A DNA stretch of 64,000 nucleotides from Anoplopoma fimbria (GCF_027596085.1 NC_072460.1:4374512-4438511), one strand, 5' to 3'; counted from the first letter of the stretch, positions 14,640-51,127 are shown. The notes: generated from the letters alone by a model not told the origin. A program made the numbers and translations.

Positions 14640-15105
14640 TCTTTATTGGGATCTAGTGGGGCTGAGGGCCACAGACTTCCAAAGACTTTCTTCATGGGGT
14701 TTGTTGACAGTTGAGAAACATTTTGAATCACTCCAGCCTTATCCTTTAACTTATAACCTGGTTATTAGCTCATTTCTGAATTCAGAGAATATATATTGCC
14801 TCCACACAGCTCTCAACATGGAGACGGCTGAGCCGGTGGCTAGCAGCTAACGGTTCTGATAGCCCAAACAGTGCAAACAACAGCAACAGTTCTGATAAAG
14901 CTAAAGGTGTGATATTGGGAGTGGGGGGACCGGATGGTGGGTGCTACAATTCCGTGATGACGGTGGGTTCGATACGTCGTTGTCAGCGGTAACCATATGA
15001 TGGCAGTGCAGAGCGGCGGCCATTAGCCAGCCTGTTGAGCACGACAGCCGGGCTACATAAACAGAGCACAGGGATCAGATTACACCACACAGGTAGACAT
15101 AACTC
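14640..15105. repeat. Probable dispersed repeat, unclassified
   Basis: Stretch including ATGGAGACGGCTGAGCCGGT, GGCTAGCAGCTAACGG and GATGGCAGTGCAGAGCGGCG followed by GCCATTAGCCAGCC. The gene-name-free, GCTAGC-rich style is typical of dispersed repeats in fish intergenic DNA and it abuts a recognised repeat fragment. No long open frame with recognisable homology. Borders are guesses. Confidence 0.35.
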
Positions 15106-15108
15106 CAC

Positions 15109-15256
15109 AATATATCCATCCGTGGTCCCTAGGTGCTCATCCAATTCAGGGTTTTACGCACGCCCTGGACGGGTCGCCTGATTATCGCAGGGCACATAGA
15201 GACGGACAACCATTTATGCTCACATTCACACCAACGGGTCATCAATCAACCTCCCC
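15109..15256 (+). mobile_element. Dispersed fish repeat fragment (LINE/SINE tail type)
   Basis: Contains CGCCCTGGACGGGTCGCCTG, ATTATCGCAGGGCACATAGA, GACGGACAACCATTTATGCT and CACATTCACACCAACGGGTC. These match a very common fish repeat with the pattern CCCTGGACAGGTCGCCAGTC..ATCGCAGGGC..ACAACCATTCACACTCACATTCACACCTACGGG. A short 3' fragment only; the parent family is not assigned. Confidence 0.65.
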
Positions 15257-18200
15257 TCCACTATTTATTGACATCAAATAGTTGTTTGCTGCTATATTAA
15301 TGCTCATAATCCTGTATATAGAACCTTTAAGTAACTTGTTGGATGTCAGTGGATAGTTTTAGTGTCCCACAGGGTTCCAGAGGCTTTTCAGTCCTGAAAA
15401 AGAGATTCTGGAGGAAATGTGGTGGTTTGGAATAAAAAAAGAAAATAAAAAAAGGTCAAATCTAAAGATCCTGAATCTCAGGATAATATATCAATGACAT
15501 TCAAAAACCAACATGTGTAACCACTTTTGGGTTAAGGGTGGGTTTCTAAAAATGCCAGAACTTCTACAGTAATTGGTGGAAAAAATCAGCACAAGAGAGC
15601 GATCATCAAGTCCTGATTTGTTGCATTGTTGCGACACACTGTAAGATCAACGTCAGAGACAGATTCCCGACACCGCTGCGTGCAGTAATTATGCAGGAAT
15701 GTGAATGTAGAAACACTTCAGGAGGTGTGGCTTTCTGTCTCATCCATGACTGTACAACTCCCTTTATACGAGCCACAAAAAAGCCGGTGAGATAATAAGT
15801 CAATCAGCAGGCTGCAGCGTGAGCCATTAGCATCTGGTTGGCGGTCAGAGGAGAACTTAATATGGGAGAAGCAGTTATTGTGAAAACCACAATGAGTGCA
15901 ATATAGTGAAAGTGTTGATGGCGGCTTTGCTGTTGTTTATGTCAAGCCTGAGAACACAGTCATCCAACCATGAGGTGCTGGGTCGTTAACATAAACAAGA
16001 GGAACATATTCACTAAACAGAGCAGTCTAAACCTCATGTTTGTCACAGGAATGGTCAAATTTATAAAAATCCTGTTGGCCATTTCACCTCTCTCCATCCT
16101 CTCCTCTGAATCCCCCACCCCTTGTTTGTCTGTCTGTCTTTCCATGAAGTCCACAGATCACCATGTGAGGCGTCTCCTTCAGGGTCACATGGGAGGAAAT
16201 GGTCCTAATGATGTTTGGATGACTCTCATCACAGACAGGCCAAGCAGTCCGTCATCCTCCAGCTCAGCAGACCCGGGTCATGTAGCGGTTTGTAAAAAAT
16301 AACCCTCAAGCGCTCGTTTCATCCTGCCTGAAGCACCGGTCTGGGTGGGGTTTTGTCACAACACAGGCAAACTAGAAAAAGTGTCCGATTTGTCTGCAAT
16401 CAAAGAGAGGTCTTAAATGATTATTACAATTTCAGACGTCTCAGCTTTCCAGCTCTTGTTGAATTATTGTTGTGTTAAACTCGATCTATCTTGGAGTGTA
16501 CGTCATGTCCTTTTATCATGCTGCAGCTGCTGTCAAGAGATAAAACCAAACATCAGGAGTAAAGTGAATGTAACAGATCTCATAAACAAAGAATGTGGCT
16601 TTGTCTGTTGGTTGTTGGTGAAACAGTGGTTTGTACACTACTACGGGACAGGAAACACTGTCAGTAAACCCTAATAATACATTTGGCAGAAAATAATAGA
16701 ATGTTTGTCAAAAACACATCTATGTTTTTGCTGTTAAATCTCAAATACTCTACCAATGGATGAGCAAAGAAAAAAACAAGTTGCATCAGTCCTGCATACT
16801 TTGATGGATTGTTAGCGGCCTGATGTGGTTTAAGTTCGTTTTACAAGAAATAAAATACTATAATTTGAGCAAAAACATAAAAAAAAACAGAACTCTATAT
16901 GTTTTTGTTTCCTTCTCATCGTCTTAATCATCTTGAGATATCTAACACTAACAGTGTTTGAGATTACTCAAGGAGAAAGTTAAAGAGCTGCTGGATTCAG
17001 AATAATGAGAAAAGTAGGAATATTTAGCTGCCTGAGGAGGAGCAGAATCCTGATGCCTTCCTGCCATTAAGTGTCTCTATTAGTGCACATTTTTAGGGAA
17101 TTCAATTGGCTCACTATTCTGCCCTTTATATTATATTATATACTCAGCTAAACTATTTTATTACTTTCTGCCAAATGGCATATAATATAACACTTTTGTT
17201 ATCGTCAAATATGACCCACGTGTTGCTGGAAATTTTGAAAATACAGTTGACATATTGAAAAATATAATATCCTTTTTTTTTTTTGGTTTGTGAGTGTAAA
17301 GCAACCATGAGAAATATGAAGAACTCTCTCTCTCTCACACACTCAAAAACAAACACAGACTTATTCTAAAAGCCGATCAGCTGCTGATGACTACAGAGGT
17401 ACTTTAGCGCCACCTGCTGAAAACTTAAAAGAAGAGAAACAGGAACATGAGGGACGTTTTGCATCATTATGTACAGCTGTTTTATTTGTGATTTCCCCAA
17501 ACATTATCAGTATTTTACTACATACAATGCATGTAATCAAAGTACAATGGATAAACTTCAAAGACAAGAAGAGCAAAAAGAAAATAGCAACACAAAAAAA
17601 AAAAAAAAAAAAGCAGGCGGTGATTTTGACCACAAAGATAGACGCTGGTTAAGGTACTGTATGTATTACACTAGTTATTTTATCTGACGGGCTGTTGATG
17701 ATGCCATCAACAGCCGGCGATGCCATGGCAACGGTAAATGTTAAAAAGACAAGTTTCTGCTAGAAGCACTGAGGTCTGGTGAGTTTTACTGCATGGTGAT
17801 GTGCATGAGTGAAGGTAAAGGTACTTATTTCGGGACTCGGCTGAGAACAAACTACAATTTAATTTTTCTCTTTTGTTTTCCTAATGATGACAATAGTTCA
17901 TGCTGTGGGAGGTCACAACCTGCTGAACATTCTTTAGAAAAATTAAAGATTTTAAATTAATCAAATTAAATAATCAATAATAAGGACTCGGTTACACAAC
18001 AAATACGATTTTTACTGAACATTTAATTCATCTTTTCTAACTTTATAAGAGCCAACTGTCACTGACAAATCAGCCAAGGGGAATAAATTAAGAGTACTGA
18101 ATGAAACAAAAGAAAATCCAGAAGAAAAACACCGGACATGAACCTCCCACGAGCAAGCAACTGTTCTGACTCATAAAACCGATACAAGCATTGTAGCAAC

Positions 18201-18651
18201 TAGCAAATGTGTGGATATGAAGAGAGCAAAGAATCTGTTACTGAACTAAATGAAACGGTCCGGATACAGAGACAGATCGTCCTGTCATCTGGTTTTAAAC
18301 CCCTGATATTGTCCCAAAATAAGGCTGTGGGTTCTAGGCACACCAAGGTACAACTGAGCTGAGCAATATGTGCATTTATGTTTTTGTTTTTTTCCCTCAA
18401 AATACACAAAACTTTCTATATGTACTGATGAATTAATGTTCCATGTTTGTTCTAACCACCTGGCTAGACCAGGACTTTGCTATAAGGATTAGAGTTAGTT
18501 TTTTTTTTTTCAAAGAAGAAAAACAAAAAATGATGACAACAAACCGTTTTTAGACGTCACACGTTTTGCAGAGCATTTAGAGACAAAAACACAAGTGCAT
18601 CATTGGCAAAAATCTGCTGGTGAAGGATAAATAAGTGCACACAAATGTGCA

Positions 18652-18653
<2 letters not shown>

Positions 18654-18700
<47 letters not shown>

Positions 18701-18762
18701 CTGTGTCTGTCTTATTTTCGATTGCAGTTAGTGCATGTTGGCCTATGGGTGCAGCTGTTTAA

Positions 18763-18793
<31 letters not shown>
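18654..18793. repeat. Two short GT arrays
   Basis: GT 18654-18692 followed by GCGCGCG, and GT 18765-18793, separated by about 70 bp of unique sequence. Confidence 0.95.
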
Positions 18794-20165
18794 AGAGCAG
18801 GCGCATATTTAAAGAGGTAGCAGAGATATGCAATCAGAGCAGCAGATGACGTCATTGACTCCATCCGTTACGATGGCCGACTTTCCATCCACCTGCTCTT
18901 CTCAGGTCCAAACACTGTTCAATAATCTGCTAAAGTTCAATATTCAGTCTGTTTATTTTCAATAATCAATTTCCCAGGGTGCAGGTAATCCCAGAGTTAA
19001 CATTAATCAACAAATAAGCTCCCGTTTTGGAGGTTGTTTTTTTTTGTTTTTTGCCACAAGAGAGGGGACAAATCAGGGGTCACTTTTACCAAATGAGTCA
19101 AAATCAATCATTTCATAATTTTACATTAAAAAGCTGTGAAAAAGATTACATATACGTAATAAAAGATATGCACCACTGAATATCAAATACTTTTTAAGAT
19201 CTGAATAAACTCAATCAATCTGCCTGAAGCTTTTTGGCTCCCCGCGTGCTGTCTGTGAGCTGAAGCGTGATCCATTAGTCGTTGTAGTAAGCAGTGTTCG
19301 GTGAAAGGCGCGGTGCGGCCTACAGCATATATTCTGAAGGCCTGGTTACCTGAAAGCTGAGTGTATGCAGCAAATGAACGAAGGGTTCAGAACCAGAGTT
19401 AAGAGGGAGTTAGAAGAAGGCAGAGGGCTGAGGTGGGTTTGAGTAGAAGAAAAAAAAAAAAGAATAAACACTATTTGTATCTAGAATATCTCAAACGGGA
19501 TCCCAACGTTACAAACCCTTATCAGACGTTTTTAGGAAAGTTAAAGCTAGAGACGAAGCTGACGAGGGAGACCCCTGCGGTGGGTGTAGATTCAGGGCCA
19601 CAGCCGCTACTTTTTACATTTAAGATGTGAGGACAGGGGGCGGTTATCGAAGGCGAAACACCGCTGCCTTTATCCGAGTGGCCGCTGTGGTTTAATGCTG
19701 CATTCGAATAGCGGGCTTTCAAGCTCAAATCCAATTTGCTGATCAGATCTGAAATTTGTTGATCAGGGATTCTTTAAGATCAGCCTGCTTGATTAACTCA
19801 AACTAGCAGGCTGTGTTGGCTAAACCTGCTTCGATTTTACTGATTTAGACTTCCTTCAACAGCTTCGCTAATCTCAAGGATTTGTTTAATTTCCTTGTGT
19901 AATATGCTTATTCGCTTTCTTCATATTTGGTCACTTTTAGCCGCTATGTGAACGCGGGTCTTACCTCGCATTTAAACACTGACACGCTCGACCTGATGCT
20001 AATGAGGCCTCTGATTTACTGACTTTTATAGGCTTGTATTGAGATTTGAGGTAAAACAAAAATTATCCAGCATTTGAAAGAAAAAGAAAAGAGATAAAGA
20101 AGGAATTTTACTGTACATATACACAAAGAGAACTTCTAACTTAGTGTTAAAATATAATGCTGCGG

Positions 20166-20309
<144 letters not shown>

Positions 20310-20593
20310 AGAGGTAGTACGTTTGGTTGAACGCAGCGCTAGAGCTTATAGCGGCATGTCATCTGTTTGCAGAGACAGAGAGACAACAGGAAACACTAGA
20401 CGAGGCAGAGATGAGGACCGTGTGAGTAGAGCGGCGGTTAACATATAGAAACATTGGGATCCACTCATACACTGACTGGTCTACTGGCGAGAGGATTCTT
20501 GCGGACAATCTTCTTCTTTATACATCTGGCAACTATTTTCCTTTAAGTAAAAAAAAACAAAACACTGCAAAGGTTGCTGAGGAGAGAGATGTG

Positions 20594-20638
20594 TGGTGTG
20601 TGTGTGTGTGTGTGTGTGTGTGTCTGTGTCTGTGTGTT
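20594..20638. repeat. (GT)n with TCTG variants
   Basis: GT repeats followed by TGTCTGTGTCTGTG. Confidence 0.93.
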
Positions 20639-23600
20639 GCATGAGTTTATGTTTGGTTCCCTTAAAGGCTATTGTGAAAAGTCTTCCTGTAAAATATTGA
20701 GGTATCTGTTCAATGTTTCCAGCTGAGTGAGGTTTCCATAAGTAAGGCTACTGAGGTGGAGCTGCTGACCTGGGTTGAGGGGAGGAGCAGTGAAAGGGGC
20801 CGAGAGCGTCGCAGAAGCGAAATAAACGTGATGCAGCGGCGCTCGAAGAAGCCGTCACACTGAGCGCTCTCTCGCCCCGTCGCCCCAAACCTGCGTTCCT
20901 TTTCAAACAGATGTAGATGTTGAATGTAAAAAGTCCAGTTTTTCATGTTTCAACAACTACATGTTAACAAACAATGATACTTTTCTGTTTTTTTTTTTAA
21001 AAATCTAAAATTCCAAGAGCTGCGATTGCGAGACGTTGTGAGAAAGGTAATGTCACACTTTGGGTTCAGGAGGCGACATCTCAGTCAGTCACTGCACACT
21101 GTCTGTAGAGCACGTCACTACGCCTCTGGCAGATTCTCATTTGTTAAAAATACTGAGATCTTCTATACAGATCCTACACAGTCTTCTGGAGGTCCAATCC
21201 AAAGGGCTTTCTGGGTCAAACGGGACACAAAAGGAGCCAATGGTCTTTCTTTTTTTTTTCACAGTAAAGTGACACGATCCAATTTCCACAGCAGCTGTTT
21301 CACTAAACTTCAGACTCCCATCAGCCCTTGGTGCACCACAGTTGTCCGAAAGCAGAGCCTGAGCGACTGCCGAGTTAAAGCTATGAAGAGCAATCCTGCT
21401 GTAATAATAGGCTATTGCAGAGAAGAAGAAAAGAAGAAGAGGCGGTTAGATGGTTAGATGGTGAATGGAGAGGCACGCGGCCCGCGCTGCTGCTGCTGCG
21501 ACAGTTAGCCATTGGCGAACTCCCGTGTAAGTCCGACGAGGCAGTGTTAGTTCGTTATAACTTGATTGAAGTTAACATTCTGCTTCTGAAAAAGCAAGAT
21601 GAAGTTGTTTTTTTTTCTCTCAGAGCCTGGGACTGCCTTTTCCATTGAGAAATTAGATGATTTTATCTCCAAGGTGTTCCCTCCCCTTGTAAGAGTGCAG
21701 CTCCAGGTGAAACACGGCTGCATTGTCTTTTTTAAAATCCATTAAAATAAAAGGGACTAGAGTGAGCGCCATTGCCCCTTTCTTGGTCCAAGCAAGAAAG
21801 CAAAGCCGCATCTTTAGTTTAAAGGAAAAGGGCTTCTCCGTTTTAGCTGGCTTGAAATCAAGGGGATAAGGGAGGAGCTTCTCCATTCTGTACTTGGAAA
21901 AGGCTCCAGGAGTCCACCAGGTCTCACCTCTGCTTCATTACCACAAAGCGCTAGCGAGAGACGGCAAACTCTGACACACATTGACAATCTTGAAAAGAAC
22001 AAAATAAAATAGAGAAAAAAATAAAAATAAAACAAGATTTTCACCAAAAATGAAAATATTATGAATATACTGTATAATTGTCGAAAGCTTATCGATAGAC
22101 TTTAGAAAGAGAAAAGATGTACATCCATAAGCTTGGAACGGACAGAGAGGACGCTTCCTGGTGAGGAGACACCGAGTTGTTGGGTGACTTTAAAAGGCTG
22201 CCCGGTTTTTCACACTGATGTTTTAGAGTGAACATGGTGCACGAGACTCAGCCAGTTGGAATGATCAATGCATTCTGGGAATGTTCAGTCACATGAGGCC
22301 TCTTCTGGCCATTTATTAGGGTCTACATTGGTGTGAAACCAGGTTCTTTCAGGTGTGTTGATCTGTAAAAAACACCTGATATCAGTATTTTGTTGTTAGA
22401 AAATTGGTTAAATTTGAATATGCAGAATGGTGGGTCGTTTTAAGCGGCTTTTAGATAGCCGTTGTGGCCGATCTTATCCTGGCACACTGAAACAACTCAG
22501 AAACCGGACCAGGAATCGCCAACTCTGCCCATACGAGTTGAACACAAACGTTAAGAGTCCATCTCCCGATTGCATATAGTGCCGTGTCTCCAAGAGCATC
22601 TTGCCATCAACAGCTGAATTCTCTTAGTATTTTTGCCTACATTAATCTTTAACTATGTACAGACTTAGCAAGTGGTATTTACAGAGTTTGTCCACAAGGG
22701 GGTGATCCAGGCCCGCGTGAGGGGTGAGCATGCACTTTGTGTCGGCTGAGACGTGATATTATGATATGTAGTGATGCCGGAGAGTAACATCCTAAACCTC
22801 GCTTATGTGGCTGGTGTAGAAAATGATATCGATGTGACAAAAAAGTAAAATGTATGAGGCTTGATTTTTTTTTATATTTGATATAAAAAAGTTCTTTCTC
22901 CGTGTTTTATAACTGCAGAACATCTGAAGGAATTCATTCTAAAAACACTACAGGCTGTACATTGTTTAACTACTATACATCGCTACCTTCTGTAGATTGT
23001 TCACTTGAAATAAGAAAGTGTCTTAAGGCTGATATTTATCACTTAATGTTTTAACACCCATGGCTCTGTATTTTAGCCATTTAATGCGAAGGTGCAACAA
23101 TGTTCACCATTTCATAAAAGAGGAGTTTTTAAATCGTCTAGGAATGAAAATCTAGTAATAATCGTTATCTCCAAAAAGTTGCACTTTGAGCTTACGTCTG
23201 CTGTCATTTAGCATGATTAGAAATCACAGTGATGCCTTGAGCTTAAAATAAAACAATCTCTGTCTTATGATTGTAAGCTTACGCCACACACACCATAAAC
23301 ACCAAGTACACAACATCACCAGACAAACGTTTTCCCTGAGGCAGACAGCCGGCAGTCGGTTTCGGTCCAACTATCTCGCTCTAACTGTCTTAGCAGCAAT
23401 CTAACCAGCCGGAAATTAAAAAATATATATACTTTTGGATCTTCGCTATACACGAAACATGGCGTCGTGTTTGCATGTGTCAGTCTACAAAAATTCACAG
23501 GTCCCAGATCTAAAAAAAAGAAAAAAAAAAAGAAAGAAAACAACACAAAATAAACGACGTAATGCTTCCCTGCACCAAGACCCCTCGGCCCAGCGCCTGC

Positions 23601-23727
23601 ACGCACCCCCTTGTGGTCCATCAATATTCTCATATACTGTACACACTGTCACAAAAATAGAAGGACTCCTCACACACTTCTCAGCGCTCTCTAGTGTGTG
23701 TGTGTGTAAGTCTGTATTTTGAAAGAC

Positions 23728-23728
<1 letters not shown>

Positions 23729-23795
<67 letters not shown>
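23729..23795. repeat. (CA)n microsatellite, 67 bp
   Basis: Pure CA array in the probable 3' UTR region of vdr; reads GT in the sense of the transcript. Confidence 0.97.
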
Positions 23796-23796
<1 letters not shown>

Positions 23797-23878
23797 CTGA
23801 GGGTCCTTCAAGTCCTCTACATTATACAACACTCTGAACTATTTGCTTCCATGGAAGCAACCATGTTCCACTTTCTTA

Positions 23879-23900
23879 AATATATATATGTGTATATATA

Positions 23901-23949
<49 letters not shown>
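23879..23949. repeat. (AT)n array, about 70 bp
   Basis: TATATA repeats with one TGTG interruption; lies about 85 bp from the CA array. Confidence 0.96.
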
Positions 23950-23951
<2 letters not shown>

Positions 23952-24748
23952 TATATATCAGCTTATACGTATCATTTATATTTATATAGCATTATACATA
24001 CATTCTTGTTTTTGAAATTCCCCTTTGTCTCGTGAACAGGGAATTCCAACTGGAGAACATCCCTCCGTCTCTCCGACCTCCTTTAACTCATTCCTCCAGA
24101 TCTCACCTCTCACCACTCACTGAAACATTCCTCCCTAAACGTCCTCTCTTTGCTTCAGCTGACTGTCTGAGAGCTCTCTTCAAACATGCACAGATACACA
24201 GGGCCAAGCAGCCCAACTATTCTGAAATTCCATTATAGTAAGCTTGCTGGCCACGTTGATGTTTAATATATTTTGATTGCTCTGCCGTCAACAATAGTTT
24301 ATAGCTACCTAACACGATTGCAGTAACATCGCTCTCTACCTCACAAAAGCGAGCGCGGTAAATAGATTGTAGATCTGTGTATCTGTTCCCGTCAGTCATC
24401 CAAGATGATGTGAACAATGTCATGAGGATGATGGTAGGAGGGAGGCGCCTCCGTCACATCCATCAAGCTGTCTACACTGTGAAAAAATAAATGGCAGGAA
24501 TCTAGCGGGGATTGTCCGGGGGGAAAAGGAAAAAAAGGTGCTGACGGAAAGAGGAGAGTTTGGGGATTTGGAGAGGATCCGGGTTGTCAGCCTGTTGCGG
24601 ATGTCGATGAGTCAAGGATATCTGCCCGATTTAATGCGGCGCTGTGTTTGCGAATCCAGAGCTTTAAAATACAATCTGGTTATCCGAGAGCAGATTGAGG
24701 TGTGTTGAATCCGTAAATCCAGAGGGCCGGGCGTCTGAGCCTTGCTGC

Positions 24749-24805
24749 TTGGAGGAGGAGGAGGAGGAGGAGGAGGATGGGGAGATGATGAGGAGGAGGT
24801 GAAGG
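24749..24805. repeat. GGA/TCC trinucleotide tract near vdr stop
   Basis: Nine GGA units then GAT/GGA variants on the + strand; in the vdr transcript it would be a UCC-rich pyrimidine tract, about 140-190 nt after the stop codon. Confidence 0.93.
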
Positions 24806-24940
24806 TCTACCTATCCGTTAATCCATCGTTCTCCCTCGTGTCCAGGTGTATCAGGGCTGGGTTCTTCTTGGGAGGGGGGAAGGCGGTAAGGGTGGGCTAT
24901 GAGTGTGTGTGTGCATGCGATCGCGTCGCCTCCTCCTCTG

Positions 24941-47186
<22,246 letters not shown>

Positions 47187-47220
47187 CACTGCGGAGAGAA
47201 GAACAAAAAGATTGGCAAAG

Positions 47221-47242
47221 GGGTTAGAGGTCAGTTTGACAC
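47221..47242 (+). promoter_or_regulatory. Candidate nuclear-receptor motif: DR1 overlapping IR3
   Basis: GGGTTA-G-AGGTCA forms a direct repeat with 1-bp spacing, and AGGTCA-GTT-TGACAC forms an imperfect inverted repeat with 3-bp spacing. It lies about 35 bp upstream of the first vdr coding exon, in the flanking intron. Motif match only; such sites occur by chance. Confidence 0.3.
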
Positions 47243-49781
47243 CGCTCGCCTGCTTCTTGTATAAGAATGAAACACTTAAAACAAAAAAAAAGATATAAAA
47301 TAGGTGAGGAACGTGTTCTGTCTGTGTGCGTCCGGCAATTTCACCAACCTCGCCCCAAAAAGCTTCAAAATCAGTTTGTGGTCCTCTGCTCGTGTGTTGT
47401 GTGGGAGTGTTTGAGGTGTTTGATGTGGAGGTGTGTGTTTTCCTCTTCTTATACAGACAGGTGTCAGGCTATTAGCATATTCAGCCAACAGCATTGACAG
47501 CCGCGCTAGGACTCTCGCAGCTATTGGCTGAGCGACTCAGCAGACACACGCGCACACACGCGCACACACACACACACAAACACAAAAAATCAAGAATTTT
47601 GATGAAATCTCAATGTTAATGGGAGAGAGAATTAATGAGAAAGAAGGGGCTGTTTGCCGAAGGCTAAGAAAATGACTGATACATTTGATACTGCCAAGAT
47701 GAAAAGTGCTAGTTTTTCCACACTGGCACCATCTGGCCGTCCCCTATGAAATAAACAGCAGTGGAGTAACACACACCAATGTTACAGCAGGCACAATTTT
47801 GAGCAAACTAATCCATATCAATCGGTACAGACAGATCCTCTGTTTGAAGTCTGATTGGAGTGATGAGGATACTTTGAGGAGGTCAAAAAGGAGAGGAGAG
47901 AAATGATTTAGGATGAGAGGAACACTGTATATTATTGTTGGATTGATCAGTGGGTCCAAGTGCTGGCCTGCGGAAAGATATAGTGTATAATATGGTAACA
48001 CAGGACGGACACTCTGCCGGGGTCTTCAGTTATATCTTAATGCATATGCAGATGTGACCTCATGAATACATTTCAGCTGAACTGATCAAAGCACGTAGGC
48101 CCTTTGCAAGTAAAGACAGAAAAATAAAGTTTGATAATCAAGTAGTTGTAGTGGCCTAACTATTTAGACATTTAGACACTATGCTTTATCTAATGTAGTT
48201 GATAGTGAAGATACAGACAGAATACGTAGGGAGATGGAGAGGGGTATCATTTGCAACATTCGGCGGTACCAAGCAATTTTTTTTTTTTCAATTTTACTGA
48301 ATGACACTAATGTAGGAACATTACACAAATGGTGACCGGGTACTTTTTGTACTTTTCAAGGGTCATTTATTGTTATTCTACAACAAGGGGTTAGCACAAG
48401 TTTACATCTTTACAGACAAAAAAAAAAAAAAGAGGAAAAAAGATATATATTTTTCATGATGGAGTATGGAGGATGAGTTTAGGAGACAGCCAGAAGAAAG
48501 AAGCTCCTCTGTATTCTGGTGGGAGGACAGAGGGTAGTTCTGTTTGGCTGACAGCAGCCGGATGCACAGGCTGTCGCTGGAGTGGGTGTAGTTTTTTAAC
48601 ATCCTTTGGGATCCGCGCAGGCACCTCACATCACCGATATCACCGATGCCCAGTAGATGGCAACCAATGATGAAACGACGTTATTCATTTAAAAAAGGCA
48701 AAATAAAGTTGCTTCTCTACTTCCCCAATATGATGTCATTTCTGTTAAACTAGCTTTAATTGCAGGATAACAAAAACATGAGAGTGACGCTGGTTGTTTT
48801 GATAGGAGGGGCAGATGGATTAGAAAAATATGATAACTTTATTGGTTTGGTTTGTGGTCACCCCTTCTAGTACAGGGTGATGTTACAATAAGTAAAAAAA
48901 AAAACACAGTTTTCAAAAATCCACCGTTTTCAACAATGTGAAGAATAAGAACAGGGTCATTTCTTTTTTGTATTTCAGGGCTTAAATTCAGACTTCAATT
49001 CAAGTTATCTTTTCTGACTCTGCAACATGAGTGAACAGTAAACACAATGTTATAACACATATCAATACAAGCCAATACTAAAATATGAAACATCCTGAAT
49101 GGTTATTTGTTTGAAAGAAAGAGGGTGAAAGAAAGAAAAAAACTGTAGAAGACACAAGGAAAAGACAAAAAACAACAAGGAGATACATTACACCAAACAT
49201 ATGGTCAGTAGGCTTTTGGTATTTTTAAGCTTAAGCAGAAAAGTTTGGGCCTGTAAACAAACACTGCAACGAAATCCTATGTGTGAGAGAGGGAGAGTTC
49301 ATGTGAGGGGATGAAAACGAAATGAGAGGGGAGGGGGTGCATGCACTTCTGCCCAGCGTGAAAGCACAGTCACGTGGTGGCTGCAGAACATAGCCTGTGG
49401 GGAGCTGTCGTGCGTAGAAGCAGGATTCGGATAGTGTCAACGGAGGACAAAGAGATAGGAGGAGTGGGCCCGATGGAGCGGCGGGAAATGATGAGAGAGG
49501 GGAGGCAGGTGAGAGTGCAAGTGAAGGATGGAGGCAAACATAGTCAGACTCCATTAGCTCTCATTACATCTTGGCTAGTTTAAGCTTCAGTGCCGGTTCC
49601 CGGGAAAAAACAAGAGCGCATTTAGCCAGGAGCTGCTGGCCGTGAAGCATCAGTCCCATTACCCAGAATACACCATACCCGGGAAAGCAGGACACGCGCT
49701 AACAGACACACACACGCACACTTTAGTGCAGGTGCGGTATCGCCTCAATGCGCAATGAACATCTTTGCCGGGTTTTTGTGT

Positions 49782-49784
<3 letters not shown>

Positions 49785-49842
<58 letters not shown>
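49785..49842. repeat. (GT)n microsatellite, 58 bp
   Basis: Pure array, followed at 49900-49930 by a GGT trinucleotide tract. Confidence 0.97.
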
Positions 49843-49843
<1 letters not shown>

Positions 49844-51127
49844 CTCACATGCATGCACGGGTGGTCGTGTACGTGAGTGATTTCATGCCGCACTGCGTGT
49901 TGGTGGTGGTGGTGGTGGTGGTGGGTGGGGCGGAGCACCTCGACAGGCACAACAACAAGACACACAACGTTAGTCATCATGTCACAAAAACAGCTGTGTT
50001 TGTTATCCTCTGATGCAGCAGCAGGTGAATAATGAAAAAGATGGAGAGGTTGAAATGGAGGGACGGCGTGTCAAACACCTAAACGGGTCGGCAAAAACAA
50101 CAGCAAAACATCCCGCAGTTTCATTAGCGGTGCTGGTTAACAACAGCATGAGTGGGATCCAGGTCTGTAATTAAAGACCCCAGTGTTATTTCTCCTTTAA
50201 TAACCTCTCTATCACATTTTTTTTTTTTTTTTAATCCTTTATGGGGTTTTTTCACACTTGTTTCTCATTTGTAACGCTGCTTTGATAATTAGCATCTTTA
50301 TTAATTTATAGTCCGCATGATTAGTTGGCAAAGCAAAATGTGTCAGGCTTGTTAGCTTCCAGACTGACAGGTGATCCCTCTCTCCCTACCACTTTAACAA
50401 TCCTTGCTGGTTTTTTCTCTGACGCATGCACTTGTTTCTCTATATCTGCCAATCTTCCTATATCTATCTATTTTTTTTCCCTCTTCTCTTTAACTTCCTC
50501 AGGGGCAGCATTCAGGTATGGAAATATAGTCTATTTGTATGATCATTTCAGAGAAGCAGAGTGTTCTGGTTAATGATTTATCTATGTCATATACTCTTGA
50601 TTAGTTTGGTTTAATTATTGTATAAACAACACTAAAGATTTCACAGGAGATAAGGAGATTCTTTTATTGGAGCACTAACTGGAGATGTCCAGAGAGCTCC
50701 TGTTATCAGAGCTGCTCTCAATAAACCCTGATTGTGATGTTTATTTCTATTAGTTAACTACATTTTTCACGTTTATTTGGATTCTTAGGTATCAGTTCAT
50801 AGGACGTCGATGCCAACAAAACAAATTGAATTGAATTGGGAGGCAATGTTCCCGGACAAAAACAAGCCTCGGTCGTGTATAATGGATTCTTCGTGGATCC
50901 ATTCTCATTAAAAGTGCATGTGTCGACACTGGAGAACTGATTTATCAAACCTGCCACACAGCTAAGCTCAGGTCATCTCTGTGTATGAAGAAGACACCAA
51001 GATATACTGTAAGCACATGATGACAGAACTAATTATGAGTTGCCAGTAATCTAAAATGGCTTATAAAAAAATGACATCCTTTGCTTGTCAATGGAAGTAA
51101 ACTATTACTAGTCATGTATATCCTTAA

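Larger units (their letters stand above)
22312..24940 (-). other. vdr: Probable vdr 3' UTR, 3' limit uncertain
   Basis: DNA following the stop codon on the minus strand. The only AATAAA-type signal I see within about 2.6 kb on that strand is at 22317-22312; ATTAAA variants occur at 24635-24630 and 24267-24262. Vertebrate VDR 3' UTRs are often kilobases long, so the distal signal is plausible but unproven. The interval contains a GGA/TCC tract near the stop, a CA array (23729-23795) and an AT array (23879-23949). No other gene is visible. Confidence 0.3.

Noticed and set aside
19890..19945. ATATGCTTATTCGCTTTCTTC resembling the start of the repeat at 6060-6225
   Set aside because: Match stops after about 25 bases; too short to call.
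24486..24491. AATAAA close to the vdr stop
   Set aside because: It is on the + strand, whereas vdr is transcribed from the minus strand.
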